DNA from: an uncultured Prevotella sp.
Lineage (GTDB): Bacteria > Bacteroidota > Bacteroidia > Bacteroidales > Bacteroidaceae
Direction: 5' to 3'
Assembly (NCBI GenBank): GCA_900553155.1
Contig: USCM01000075.1
Coordinates: 1-8,171 of the forward strand
Length of the DNA: 8,171 bases
The translations under genes and the position numbers were made by a program. The notes under the pieces are model-generated. The model saw only the letters and a program-made list of their open reading frames with translations. It was not told the DNA's origin and made no database searches. This document shows, piece by piece, positions 1-7,106 of this stretch. Positions within the stretch are counted from its first letter, which is position 1. Each line of letters starts with the position of its first letter.

Positions 1-51
1 CGGGTTCCCTTCGGTCACCCGAGGTTAAGCATGATTCGCCGCCTTCGGCGA
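1..51. repeat. Two GC-rich hairpins at the left edge
   Basis: Two short inverted repeats sit next to each other in non-coding DNA. The first pairs CGGGT (1-5) with ACCCG (17-21) around an 11-base loop that contains CTTCGG. The second pairs TCGCCG (36-41) with CGGCGA (46-51) around a 4-base loop. Neither is followed by a clear T-run on either strand, so I do not call an intrinsic terminator. They lie beyond the 3' end of the minus-strand operon and could still shape the 3' end of its mRNA. They may instead be part of an intergenic repeat that continues outside the window. Confidence 0.4.
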
Positions 52-70
52 CGCATCGCACACCCCACCT

Positions 71-184
71 ATTAACGCCAATTACACGATATAATCATTA
101 ACGTCAATTATACGATATAATCATTAACGTCAATTATACGATATAATCATTAACGCCTATTACACGATATAATCATTAACGCCA
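71..184. repeat. 26-bp tandem repeat array, four copies plus a partial
   Basis: Four complete 26-bp units start at 71, 97, 123 and 149, followed by a 10-base partial unit at 175-184. Each unit begins ATTAACG and ends CGATATAATC. Units 2 and 3 are identical; units 1 and 4 differ from them at a few positions (for example GCC for GTC, and TACACG for TATACG). The array is AT-rich and ends 13 bp before the stop codon of the metalloprotease on the minus strand. Because 26 is not a multiple of 3 and each unit carries stop triplets on both strands, all six frames are closed. Function is unknown: a 3'-UTR element, protein-binding array or simple copy-number-variable repeat are all possible. Confidence 0.9.
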
Positions 185-197
185 AGTTAAGCAGAGA

Positions 198-1904
198 TTA
201 CTTCACGACCTTGCGGCCACCAACGATGTACAAGCCCTTAGGCATTGCGTTGATGTCGGTGCCGAGCAAGCGGCCGTCGATAGAGTAGACACGGCGGTCG
301 GCAGCCTTGCTGTCGGTGGTCTTTAGCGTAGCGATGCCGGTAGCGGTGCTGTTGTCGAGGACGTTGTTGTCGTCGCCTCCCATTACGAGGAAGCTAACGG
401 TGCCGTCGTCGTTGCGTGTTATCTCTGTAACTGGCTTGCCCATATACGAGGTGCCCAGACTTGCGTTGTGGCTGTTCCACAGCATTGCGGCAGGCGATGA
501 TGTATCGGTAAGCTCGTTGTTTAAGATTCTAAACGTACCATCATTCTTCTTGTATACGTAAGGATAAAGGTCGCCCTTAATACCCGAAGTAGAAAGCACT
601 TCATTGTCATCGGCAGTTACAAGAGCCATACGCTGATGGTCGTATCCGGTAGTGTTCACAGTGTTGGATGTCCAGCGCTCCTTGAGATAGTCTACGTGTG
701 TAACCATAAGTCCGTCGCCATACAGACCGCGGTCCCAACCTGTCTTTTGGCGGTTCTCAAAGAGGTAGTACTCGTCCTTGTTGTTGTCGTTGTACATTAT
801 GAATGGACGGCCATAGTCGGTAGACGACTTCATAGCCTTGATGGTTGCTGCCTTGTCGAGAACAATAGGCTCAACCCATCCTGCATATATACGCTCCCAG
901 GCTGTGAAGTTAGGCGGTGTGAATCCCTCGCCAAGATAGTTGCCATTAGACAACAAGTCGTAATAGCCCATACCATACTGCTGCTGTCCGTTGGTATCGT
1001 AGGTATCGGGGAAACCAAGACAGTGGGAGAACTCGTGGCAGATGGTGCCAATGCCTATAGGCTGTGTCTCACCGGTATAGCCTTTGCTATCCTGTACGCC
1101 CATCAGCTCGCTTGCGCAGGCATATCGGTCTATCTTACCTGTGCTGTACGACAGCTTGCCGCCACGATAGCTCATATAGTGCATGTGCGCCCAGATGGTG
1201 TTGGGGTCGTCTGAAGCATTCTCGCCCAATCCGGCATAGAGGAAGAACACCTGGTCGGCAGAGCCGTCGCCATCCCAATCGTAGTCGGCGAGGTTCACTT
1301 GAGGGGCTGCCTTGTTGGCTGCCTCCTTAAGCATAGCACCCACATTGGCATCCTGTCGCTGTCCTACATTCTTTCCGTAATAGGCATATCCTTGTGATGT
1401 ACACACCGGACCGACAACATCGAAGGAGAGATCGAACTTGCCGTTGCTCTGTGCAAGATAGTAATCGTGTACCGAACCTATACATCCCTCGTCGTTGGTA
1501 TATCCGGGCTGGTTGACCAATGCCTCGTAGTAGGCCTTGTCGTGCTTTGCCTGGAACTTCTTGTCGGCAAACTCGACAAGGATTATAAGTCCCTTCTTCT
1601 TGCCCTCGTACGTAATGTGGTCGCCGCCGATGCCACCCTTCAACGGGGCACGCATGGCACGGGCACGTTTCTGCATCTTCTCAAACTGAGCCTCAACGAA
1701 GGTGTTGCCATCCTCAGACAGCGTGTATCGCTTGCCGTCGGAAGCCTGCCACCAACTAAGAAACTCGTCGCCTTGCAGCTCGGCGGTTATCATATTGCCG
1801 TCAACGGTAGGCAGTGTTTTCTTGAATCCCGGCTTAACGGGGGCTGCAAAAGATGTGGCTGCTGCTAAGAACAGAGCCACAAGAAAGGATAATTTTCTTT
1901 TCAT
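198..1904 (-). CDS. Secreted M6-family (immune inhibitor A-like) zinc metalloprotease with a probable T9SS sorting tail
   Basis: This 568-residue protein is predicted to be an exported metalloendopeptidase. Residues 1-20 form a signal peptide with a basic start, a hydrophobic core and an SFA-A cleavage site. The zinc-binding motif is HEFSHCLGFPD at 290-300, giving His290, Glu291 (catalytic), His294 and, as third ligand, probably Asp300, as in the M6 pattern HExxHxxGxxD. A DWDGDGSAD segment at 209-217 looks like an EF-hand-type calcium loop just before the catalytic core. The last 30 or so residues (RRVYSIDGRLLG, then MPKGLYIVGGRKVVK) resemble the short type A C-terminal domain recognised by type IX secretion in Bacteroidetes, suggesting export across the outer membrane. 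Substrate is unknown; host or dietary protein is plausible. It is the last gene of the minus-strand trio, 25 bp after the lysozyme-like gene, with no Shine-Dalgarno site visible. Confidence 0.88.
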   Translation of the reverse strand: MKRKLSFLVALFLAAATSFAAPVKPGFKKTLPTVDGNMITAELQGDEFLSWWQASDGKRYTLSEDGNTFVEAQFEKMQKRARAMRAPLKGGIGGDHITYEGKKKGLIILVEFADKKFQAKHDKAYYEALVNQPGYTNDEGCIGSVHDYYLAQSNGKFDLSFDVVGPVCTSQGYAYYGKNVGQRQDANVGAMLKEAANKAAPQVNLADYDWDGDGSADQVFFLYAGLGENASDDPNTIWAHMHYMSYRGGKLSYSTGKIDRYACASELMGVQDSKGYTGETQPIGIGTICHEFSHCLGFPDTYDTNGQQQYGMGYYDLLSNGNYLGEGFTPPNFTAWERIYAGWVEPIVLDKAATIKAMKSSTDYGRPFIMYNDNNKDEYYLFENRQKTGWDRGLYGDGLMVTHVDYLKERWTSNTVNTTGYDHQRMALVTADDNEVLSTSGIKGDLYPYVYKKNDGTFRILNNELTDTSSPAAMLWNSHNASLGTSYMGKPVTEITRNDDGTVSFLVMGGDDNNVLDNSTATGIATLKTTDSKAADRRVYSIDGRLLGTDINAMPKGLYIVGGRKVVK

Positions 1905-1929
1905 AAGTATGTTTAAATATATTGTTTTT

Positions 1930-3132
1930 TTACTTTATGCACTCGCGTGTAAGGAAGTCGTTGTACTCGTTGCGGTAGCCATTAAAGACGTTGATGTCTA
2001 CCTCGGGGCGTATGCCTGTGACACGTCCGTCGGGGCATAGCTGCCAATAGACAAGGTGAACGTCGGGCTTAAACTCGCCATAACGGGCTATCCAGATATT
2101 GTAGTCGCGTTTAAGGTCGGGTGCCGACGACAGATAGCGGTTTACAAAGGTCTGCGATATGTACAGCACGGGGCGTGTGCCTGTATGCTCGCCCACCATG
2201 CGCAGCCATGTGCGCACGGCGCGGAAGAGCACCTCGGGTCCGCCCATTGCCTTTATCTGCTGATGCGACGGCTCCACGTCGAGCACTGGCGGAAGGTCGC
2301 CCTTGCGGAATATGGAGTTCTTTATAAAGAACCGAGCCTGCGCCGACGCCGGTGTGCGTGTGGAGAAGAAGTGGTAGGCGCCCACCTTTATGCCGCGTCC
2401 ACGTGCCGAGAGATAGTCGGAGCGGTAGTAGCGGTTGCGTATGGATGTGCCCTCGGTCGACTTGATGTAGCAGAACGACACGGGATAATCTACCTTTCCC
2501 GTAACGTGCTTGCGCGATATATTGCCCAGATGGGATATGCGTATCTTGCTCCAGTCGATGGGATAATGGCGCCTGCCCTTGTCGTGCTGAAAGCGCGAGA
2601 TGTCGATGCCGTATATGCGGTCGGCTGTATACTCGAGCCGTTCGCCGAGGAAACGGTCGGCTCGCCACTCGCCAGCCCGCACGTGCCGCTTGCTTGTAAC
2701 GTCGAATCCGAAGCCCGTGCGCTTGCCGTCTTTCCAGTTGCCCATATATATATTGCGTTGCGGGTCGGCAAAGTAGCCGTGTCCTTGGGCTATGGCGTCC
2801 TGGTTCATCTCGCCCGAATAGGTGCCGGTCGAGTCGGTCCACGTTCCGCTTACGAGGGTGTCTGCCCTCCATGTGCCTACTATGCGGTGGTGCAGCGAGT
2901 CGTGGCTTACACCCTTTCCGCAGCGTTTGCCCATGCGCCACTGTCCTGCATACACTATGCTGTCGCCAATGGCGAGCTGTCCATAACCGTCGTACTTGCC
3001 GTCCTTAATGCCGCCCCGGTAGGTTATGTTGCCGTTGCGCACCACTGTCTGATTGTCGGTGGCGATGTCGCGGCAGCCTGTGAGGGCTATCAGGAAGGCA
3101 AGGACGATGGTGTATATTGTTGTATTCTTCAT
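1930..3132 (-). CDS. Lipoprotein with MORN-like repeats and a GH25 lysozyme (muramidase) domain
   Basis: The 400-residue product begins with a lipoprotein signal: a hydrophobic segment ending in LTGC, with Cys20 as the predicted lipidated residue. Residues 38-168 hold MORN-like repeats of the Y-x-G-x-W/I-x-x-G-K-x-x-G-x-G type, clearest at 38-52, 61-74 and 129-142, with more degenerate copies at 86-100, 105-120 and 152-168. Residues about 174-395 match glycoside hydrolase family 25, which cleaves the MurNAc-GlcNAc bond of peptidoglycan. The start is YGIDISRFQ with Asp177, the core motif PPVLDVEP has Asp285 and Glu287 (expected general acid), and EVDINVF near the end carries Asp379. All expected acidic residues are present, so the enzyme should be active. 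It would sit in the periplasm or on the outer membrane, for wall turnover or attack on other bacteria. The start codon lies 7 bp after the preceding gene's stop, indicating co-transcription. The domain combination is unusual. Confidence 0.88.
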   Translation of the reverse strand: MKNTTIYTIVLAFLIALTGCRDIATDNQTVVRNGNITYRGGIKDGKYDGYGQLAIGDSIVYAGQWRMGKRCGKGVSHDSLHHRIVGTWRADTLVSGTWTDSTGTYSGEMNQDAIAQGHGYFADPQRNIYMGNWKDGKRTGFGFDVTSKRHVRAGEWRADRFLGERLEYTADRIYGIDISRFQHDKGRRHYPIDWSKIRISHLGNISRKHVTGKVDYPVSFCYIKSTEGTSIRNRYYRSDYLSARGRGIKVGAYHFFSTRTPASAQARFFIKNSIFRKGDLPPVLDVEPSHQQIKAMGGPEVLFRAVRTWLRMVGEHTGTRPVLYISQTFVNRYLSSAPDLKRDYNIWIARYGEFKPDVHLVYWQLCPDGRVTGIRPEVDINVFNGYRNEYNDFLTRECIK

Positions 3133-3139
3133 TTGTAGT

Positions 3140-4117
3140 CTACCAATCTTTAACTATTGAACCTCCTGCCACGATGCCCACAAACTGTCCCTTGGCTGTA
3201 AACACCGGCGCCCCGTCCGACACGAGCACCCTTGGCAGGTCGTGGCGTGCACCGCTAAGGCGTCTGCCTGGAACGATGACGGGCTGTATGGTGTCGCTCT
3301 CGAGACCGCTTTCGCCCAATCCCGGATAACCCACGGCACGTATGTCGCGCTCCTTGTCGCAGTTCCACAGCAGCGTATGCAGAGCCGACACGCCGTCGGG
3401 AGTGGTGGCATCCGTGGTCTGCAACGTAATGGTTTGACGTTTCTTGCCTATGGAGAGCACATCGAGAGGGGTGCGCGCCACGCGTCCGCTGTCGTTGCTG
3501 TACACCGCGGTATAGCTTACGGCGGTGCGGAGCGCAAAGCGATGCCTATGTCCTGACGCCACGCTGTCGAGCAGCCTGCCTGCCCTCTGCACGTCCTTGT
3601 ATATCATGTCTATATGCGATGCCATACCGGCTATGGCTTGGTAGCCATTGTCCTGGACACCGTGCACACGCAGATAATACTTCAGTTCGGTTTGTTGCGA
3701 GTGCAACCTGCGGGCTTGCTCGGCTATCGAGGCACGGCAGAGACGCACTATGGTAGAATCGTCCTTAATCTTGGGCAACTGTTGCTGAGCCTTGAAAGCC
3801 GTTACCACCCTGCCCCGGCACAACGGAATGGCGGTATAGCCATTGAGCCAGCAGCCAGCCATGAGATGCCGATGCACAGCCGAATCGCGGTTGGCTGTAA
3901 CGCCAACAAGCACCGTATCGCCCTCGGCAGCGTCGAAGTAGAGCAGCGGTTTGCCGTCGACGCACACCTCCTGCCACACCTTCTGTTCTACAACCACAGT
4001 GCTGCGGAGCATCGAGCCGGCGGATGCAGGCACAAGCATCCATGCCGCAAAGCCGCCTATAAGCACCACTATCAGCACTATGATGCCAACGATTATTTTC
4101 TTACCTATATATTTCAT
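3140..4117 (-). CDS. Membrane-anchored protein of unknown function with a protease-like C-terminal segment
   Basis: I do not recognise this 325-residue protein as a named family. Residues 7-28 form one strong N-terminal transmembrane segment after a basic start, so the rest is probably periplasmic. The middle (about 120-186) is polar and probably helical. The last 60 residues are the only hint of kinship: GYPGLGES (263-270) and SDGAPVFTAKGQFVGIVAGG (300-319) resemble the final strands of trypsin/HtrA-type serine proteases, where GNSGGPLFN-x-x-GxVVGI carries the nucleophile. Aligned on the proline, the serine position is Asp301, and I find no convincing His-Asp pair upstream, so any such domain would be a pseudo-protease. 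It is the first gene of the minus-strand trio, and its start is 137 bp from the start of the divergent PASTA gene. The fold assignment is a guess; existence of the gene is well supported by its length and spacing. Confidence 0.75.
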   Translation of the reverse strand: MKYIGKKIIVGIIVLIVVLIGGFAAWMLVPASAGSMLRSTVVVEQKVWQEVCVDGKPLLYFDAAEGDTVLVGVTANRDSAVHRHLMAGCWLNGYTAIPLCRGRVVTAFKAQQQLPKIKDDSTIVRLCRASIAEQARRLHSQQTELKYYLRVHGVQDNGYQAIAGMASHIDMIYKDVQRAGRLLDSVASGHRHRFALRTAVSYTAVYSNDSGRVARTPLDVLSIGKKRQTITLQTTDATTPDGVSALHTLLWNCDKERDIRAVGYPGLGESGLESDTIQPVIVPGRRLSGARHDLPRVLVSDGAPVFTAKGQFVGIVAGGSIVKDW

Positions 4118-4136
4118 AATGTAGTAGCCTTTGCAT

Positions 4137-4150
4137 TTTCGCAGGCGAAA
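4137..4150. promoter_or_regulatory. Short inverted repeat in the divergent intergenic region
   Basis: TTTCGC-AG-GCGAAA is a perfect 6-bp inverted repeat around two bases. It lies 19 bp upstream of the start codon of the minus-strand operon and about 45 bp upstream of the plus-strand promoter. It could be a regulator-binding site for the minus-strand operon or a small hairpin in its mRNA leader. A dyad this short can arise by chance. Confidence 0.3.
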
Positions 4151-4193
4151 TTACAAAATATATCGTTATGTTGACGCTTTTTCAGCCTATTTT

Positions 4194-4224
4194 TTTGTAT
4201 ATTCCGATGTTAATCGTAACTTTG
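4194..4224 (+). promoter_or_regulatory. Bacteroidetes-type housekeeping promoter for the PASTA-rluD-ddl cluster
   Basis: TTTG at 4194-4197 (the -33 element) is followed after exactly 19 bp by TAACTTTG at 4217-4224 (the -7 element). This fits the primary sigma factor consensus TTTG-N19-21-TAnnTTTG described for Bacteroides. Transcription would begin near 4230, leaving a leader of roughly 25 bases before ATG 4255. The ATG at 4168 lies upstream of this promoter, so it cannot be used on that transcript. Confidence 0.75.
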
Positions 4225-4254
4225 CAAGATAGCAAAAAGACGAAAACCCAAAGT

Positions 4255-4932
4255 ATGAATCTATCTGATTTCTTCAGGAAATTCAAAAGCCGCTACCTCA
4301 TTGGCAATTTGTGCGCTATGATGGCGGTGGTGGTGGTGGCGTGCATCGGCGTTAAATATGGCCTTGATGTATACACTCACCACGGCGAATCCATATCCAT
4401 ACCCGACGTGCGCAAAAAGACATTTGAGGACGCTCAATACCTGCTTGAGCAGGCTGGGCTGCAAGTGGTGGTGAGCGATACGGGATACGTGCGCAACCTT
4501 AAGCCGGGCTGCATACTTGAGCAGACACCCGAGCCGGGCGAGCGTGTAAAGTCGGGACACATCATCTACGTCATTGTCAACGCCTCGCACACGCCTACAC
4601 TCACCGTGCCAGACGTCATAGACAACAGCTCGCTGCGTGAGGCTCTGGCTAAGTTGTCGGCTATGGGCTTCAAGCTTACACAGCCCGAATATATCGACGG
4701 CGAGAAGGATTGGGTCTACGGACTTACCGTCAAAGGCAGACATGTAGTTGCAGGCGACAAGGTTTCGATAGACGATTGGGTAACGGTGCAAGTGGGCAAC
4801 GGACAGCGCGACTCTACCGAGGACATCGACTACATTGACGCGCCCTACCCTGCCGAGGAAGGCATTATAGAGAATGAGGGCGGCGACGTGGACGAATTTC
4901 AGGAAGTGCATGGCCCCATTAACGACCAATAG
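4255..4932 (+). CDS. Single-pass membrane protein with two PASTA domains
   Basis: From ATG 4255 the product is 225 residues. A short basic cytoplasmic tail (1-15) precedes a transmembrane helix at about 16-38. Two PASTA domains follow in the periplasm: about 46-110 (SIPDVRKKTFEDAQ to YVIVNAS, with the TPEPGERVKSG turn) and about 116-181 (LTVPDVIDNSSLREA to VTVQVG). A strongly acidic tail covers 185-225. PASTA domains are known to bind peptidoglycan fragments or beta-lactams, or to act as spacers in Ser/Thr kinases and penicillin-binding proteins. Here neither partner domain is present, so this is probably a peptidoglycan-sensing or scaffolding protein. An in-frame ATG at 4168 would add 29 residues, but it precedes the promoter and the added sequence would put a second hydrophobic stretch before the basic tail; I reject it. 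The rluD-type gene follows after 11 bp, and ddl two genes on supports a cell-wall role. Confidence 0.88.
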   Translation: MNLSDFFRKFKSRYLIGNLCAMMAVVVVACIGVKYGLDVYTHHGESISIPDVRKKTFEDAQYLLEQAGLQVVVSDTGYVRNLKPGCILEQTPEPGERVKSGHIIYVIVNASHTPTLTVPDVIDNSSLREALAKLSAMGFKLTQPEYIDGEKDWVYGLTVKGRHVVAGDKVSIDDWVTVQVGNGQRDSTEDIDYIDAPYPAEEGIIENEGGDVDEFQEVHGPINDQ

Positions 4933-4943
4933 GATATAGAATT

Positions 4944-5999
4944 ATGACAGAACAGATACAAGATATAATTGAAGAAGAACAGCTCTACGAACACTTCCGC
5001 TTCGTAGCCGACCCCGGCATGGCGCCGCTGCGTGTCGACAAGTTTATGTGCGAGAAGCTGCCCCACTCGTCGCGCAACCGCATACAGACGGCTGCCGACT
5101 CGGGATTTGTACACGTTGGGGGCCGACCGGTAAAGAGCAACTACAAGGTTAGACCCGGCGACGTGGTTACGCTGATGCTCGACCGACCACGGCACGACAC
5201 AAGCATCGTGGCAGAAGACATCCCTATAAACGTGGTTTACGAGGACGACGACCTTATGGTGGTGAACAAGGAGGCTGGAATGGTGGTGCATCCGGGTGCA
5301 GGCAACTTCACCGGAACACTGGTCAACGCCATTGCATGGCATCTGCGCGACCTTAAGAGCTACGACCCCAACGACCCCGAAGTGGGCTTGGTACACCGCA
5401 TCGACAAGGACACAAGCGGTCTGCTCGTCGTTGCCAAGACGCCACGCGCAAAGAGCGAGCTTGGTCTGCAGTTCTTCAACAAGACCACTCACCGCTCGTA
5501 CAACGCCCTTGTATGGGGCAACCTTACAGAGGAAGAGGGACGCATAGAGGGCAACATAGCCCGCGACCCTAAGGACCGACTGCGCATGACGGTGATGTCG
5601 CCCGACTCGGGCATAGGCAAGGAGGCTGTAACCCACTGGCGTGTGCTTGAGCGTTTCGGCTACGTCACGCTCATAGAGTGCCGTCTTGAGACCGGCCGAA
5701 CACACCAGATACGTGCCCACATGAAGCACATAGGGCACCCGCTCTTCGGCGACGAGCGCTACGGCGGTATGGAGATTCTGCGCGGCGAACGCTCTGCCAC
5801 ATACAAGGCGTTCATACAAAACTGCTTCAAGCTGTGTCCACGCCAGGCTTTGCACGCCCGCACCTTGGGCTTTGTGCATCCTACGACAAAGCAGCAGATG
5901 GACTTTACAAGCGAGTGGCCGGACGACCTTACCAAGCTCGTGGAGAAGTGGCGCGGATATATAGGCGGCACAACACGCGACACATTCAACAACGATTAA
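4944..5999 (+). CDS. rluD: RluA/RluD-family large-subunit rRNA pseudouridine synthase
   Basis: This 351-residue enzyme is predicted to convert specific uridines in RNA to pseudouridine in the cytoplasm. An S4 RNA-binding domain spans about 28-80 (PLRVDKFMCEKLPHSSRNRI onward, ending with RPGDVVTL). The catalytic domain covers about 95-325: VVNKEAGMVVHPG (106-118), the signature VHRIDKDTSGLLVVAK (150-165) with Asp154 as the expected nucleophile, and RTHQIRAHMKHIGHPLFGD (252-270). Length and the N-terminal S4 domain fit RluD, which modifies helix 69 of 23S rRNA in Escherichia coli; RluC-like or other RluA-family specificity cannot be excluded from sequence alone. An AGGA (4931-4934) overlaps the stop codon of the PASTA gene and lies 9 bases before the ATG, a weak ribosome-binding site. 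Gene order points to co-transcription from the promoter upstream of the PASTA gene. Confidence 0.93.
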   Translation: MTEQIQDIIEEEQLYEHFRFVADPGMAPLRVDKFMCEKLPHSSRNRIQTAADSGFVHVGGRPVKSNYKVRPGDVVTLMLDRPRHDTSIVAEDIPINVVYEDDDLMVVNKEAGMVVHPGAGNFTGTLVNAIAWHLRDLKSYDPNDPEVGLVHRIDKDTSGLLVVAKTPRAKSELGLQFFNKTTHRSYNALVWGNLTEEEGRIEGNIARDPKDRLRMTVMSPDSGIGKEAVTHWRVLERFGYVTLIECRLETGRTHQIRAHMKHIGHPLFGDERYGGMEILRGERSATYKAFIQNCFKLCPRQALHARTLGFVHPTTKQQMDFTSEWPDDLTKLVEKWRGYIGGTTRDTFNND

Positions 6000-6024
6000 A
6001 TTATACTCATTATACAATAAGATA

Positions 6025-7029
6025 ATGGAAACACTTAAACGCAACATTGCCATCGTATGCGGTGGCGATTCATCAGAACACGACGTGTCCATTCGCTCGG
6101 CACAGGGCATCTACTCCTTCTTCGACAAGGAGCGCTACAACGTATATCTCGTAGTGGTTAAGACCGGACAAGATTGGCACGTAAACCTTCCTGACGGCAA
6201 TACCGCCAAGATTGACAAGAACGACTTTTCGTTCGTGCATGACGGCAAGGCTGTAGTCTTCGACTATGCCTACATCACCATACACGGCGCACCGGGCGAA
6301 AACGGTGTTATGCAGGGCTACTTCGAACTGCTGCACATACCATACAGCACATCGGGCGTACTGGTTGAGGCTATGACCTTCGACAAGTATGTGCTTAACA
6401 ACTACCTGCGCGGTTGGGGCATCAACGTTGCCAAGAGCTTGCTCATCCGCCGTGGCGAGGAGAACAAGTACACAGACGAGTTTATCGAGAAGGAGATTGG
6501 TATGCCTTGCTTCGTAAAGCCGGCTGCCGACGGCTCAAGCTTCGGTGTGTCTAAGGTTAAGAACGCCGACCAGCTGGCTCCAGCCCTTCGTGTGGCTTTC
6601 ATGGAGAGCGACGAGGTTATGATAGAGAAATATCTCAAGGGTACCGAGATTTCCATAGGCTGCTACAAGACCAAGACCAAGAGCGTGGTGTTCCCTGCCA
6701 CTGAGGTGGTAACCGAAAACGAGTTCTTCGACTACAACGCCAAGTACAACGGACAGGTGCAGGAGATTACTCCGGCGCGCATCAACCCCGACACCGCTAA
6801 GCGTGTGGCAGAGGAGGTTAGCCGCATATACGACATCCTTCACTGCAACGGCATCATCCGCATCGACTTTATCATCACCAAGGACAACGAGGGCAACGAC
6901 GTGCTCAACATGCTTGAGATCAACACCACACCGGGCATGACTCCCACAAGCTTCATACCGCAGCAGGTGCGTGCCGCTGGTCTCGACATCAAAGAGGTAA
7001 TGACAGATATCGTTGAGAACCAGTTTTAA
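6025..7029 (+). CDS. ddl: D-alanine--D-alanine ligase
   Basis: The 334-residue product is a full-length ATP-grasp ligase that joins two D-alanines to make the dipeptide end of the peptidoglycan precursor in the cytoplasm. Visible motifs are GGDSSEHDVS (13-22, Glu18 for the first D-Ala), HGAPGENGVMQGYFELLHIP (87-106), FVKPAADGSSFGVSKV (163-178, Ser172), FFDYNAKY (234-241, Tyr241) and the metal-binding end RIDF (279-282, Asp281) and LEINTTPGMTPTS (297-309, Glu298, Asn300). The Ser-Tyr pair together with AKY matches the D-Ala-D-Ala type, so there is no hint of a vancomycin-resistance D-Ala-D-Lac ligase. The gene starts 25 bp after rluD in AT-rich DNA with no Shine-Dalgarno site, normal for Bacteroidetes. 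It is probably the last gene transcribed before the repeat-filled spacer, unless transcription continues into the acyltransferase. Confidence 0.97.
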   Translation: METLKRNIAIVCGGDSSEHDVSIRSAQGIYSFFDKERYNVYLVVVKTGQDWHVNLPDGNTAKIDKNDFSFVHDGKAVVFDYAYITIHGAPGENGVMQGYFELLHIPYSTSGVLVEAMTFDKYVLNNYLRGWGINVAKSLLIRRGEENKYTDEFIEKEIGMPCFVKPAADGSSFGVSKVKNADQLAPALRVAFMESDEVMIEKYLKGTEISIGCYKTKTKSVVFPATEVVTENEFFDYNAKYNGQVQEITPARINPDTAKRVAEEVSRIYDILHCNGIIRIDFIITKDNEGNDVLNMLEINTTPGMTPTSFIPQQVRAAGLDIKEVMTDIVENQF

Positions 7030-7064
7030 TGAATTAAGAGTTAGGAATTACGAATTAAGAATTG

Positions 7065-7081
7065 TTGCGGCAGAGCCGCAA
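7065..7081. repeat. Hairpin 1 inside the heptamer element
   Basis: TTGCGGC (7065-7071) pairs with GCCGCAA (7075-7081) around the loop AGA, a perfect 7-bp stem 35 bp past the ddl stop codon. No T-run follows, so it is not a standard intrinsic terminator, although it could stabilise the 3' end of the ddl mRNA. Confidence 0.7.
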
Positions 7082-7106
7082 TGGAGAATTAAGAATTATA
7101 AATTAG

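Noticed and set aside
71..184. A CRISPR array in the 26-bp repeats.
   Set aside because: The repeats are directly joined with no unique spacers between them, and no cas genes are present.
2056..3138. A long plus-strand open frame of 360 codons opposite the lysozyme gene.
   Set aside because: It is antisense to a gene with intact GH25 motifs and a lipobox, and its own translation shows no recognisable domain; it is a shadow of that gene.
4118..4200. A minus-strand promoter, with a TATATTTTG-like word near 4155-4163.
   Set aside because: The word is one base off the TAnnTTTG spacing and no TTTG lies about 19-21 bp upstream on that strand.
4168..4254. An upstream in-frame ATG extending the PASTA protein by 29 residues.
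   Set aside because: It lies before the consensus promoter at 4194-4224, and the added sequence is a hydrophobic stretch encoded by intergenic DNA that does not fit the normal basic tail plus anchor.
4899..6110. A minus-strand open frame of 403 codons opposite rluD.
   Set aside because: It covers a complete pseudouridine synthase on the other strand and extends into its neighbours; the product is not domain-like.
6025..7029. A vancomycin-resistance-type D-Ala-D-Lac ligase.
   Set aside because: The active-site Tyr of the AKY motif and the neighbouring housekeeping genes match an ordinary D-Ala-D-Ala ligase, and no vanH or vanX partner is present.
7030..7082. An intrinsic terminator after ddl at the TTGCGGC/GCCGCAA hairpin.
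   Set aside because: The stem is followed by mixed sequence without a T-run, so only a generic hairpin is supported.
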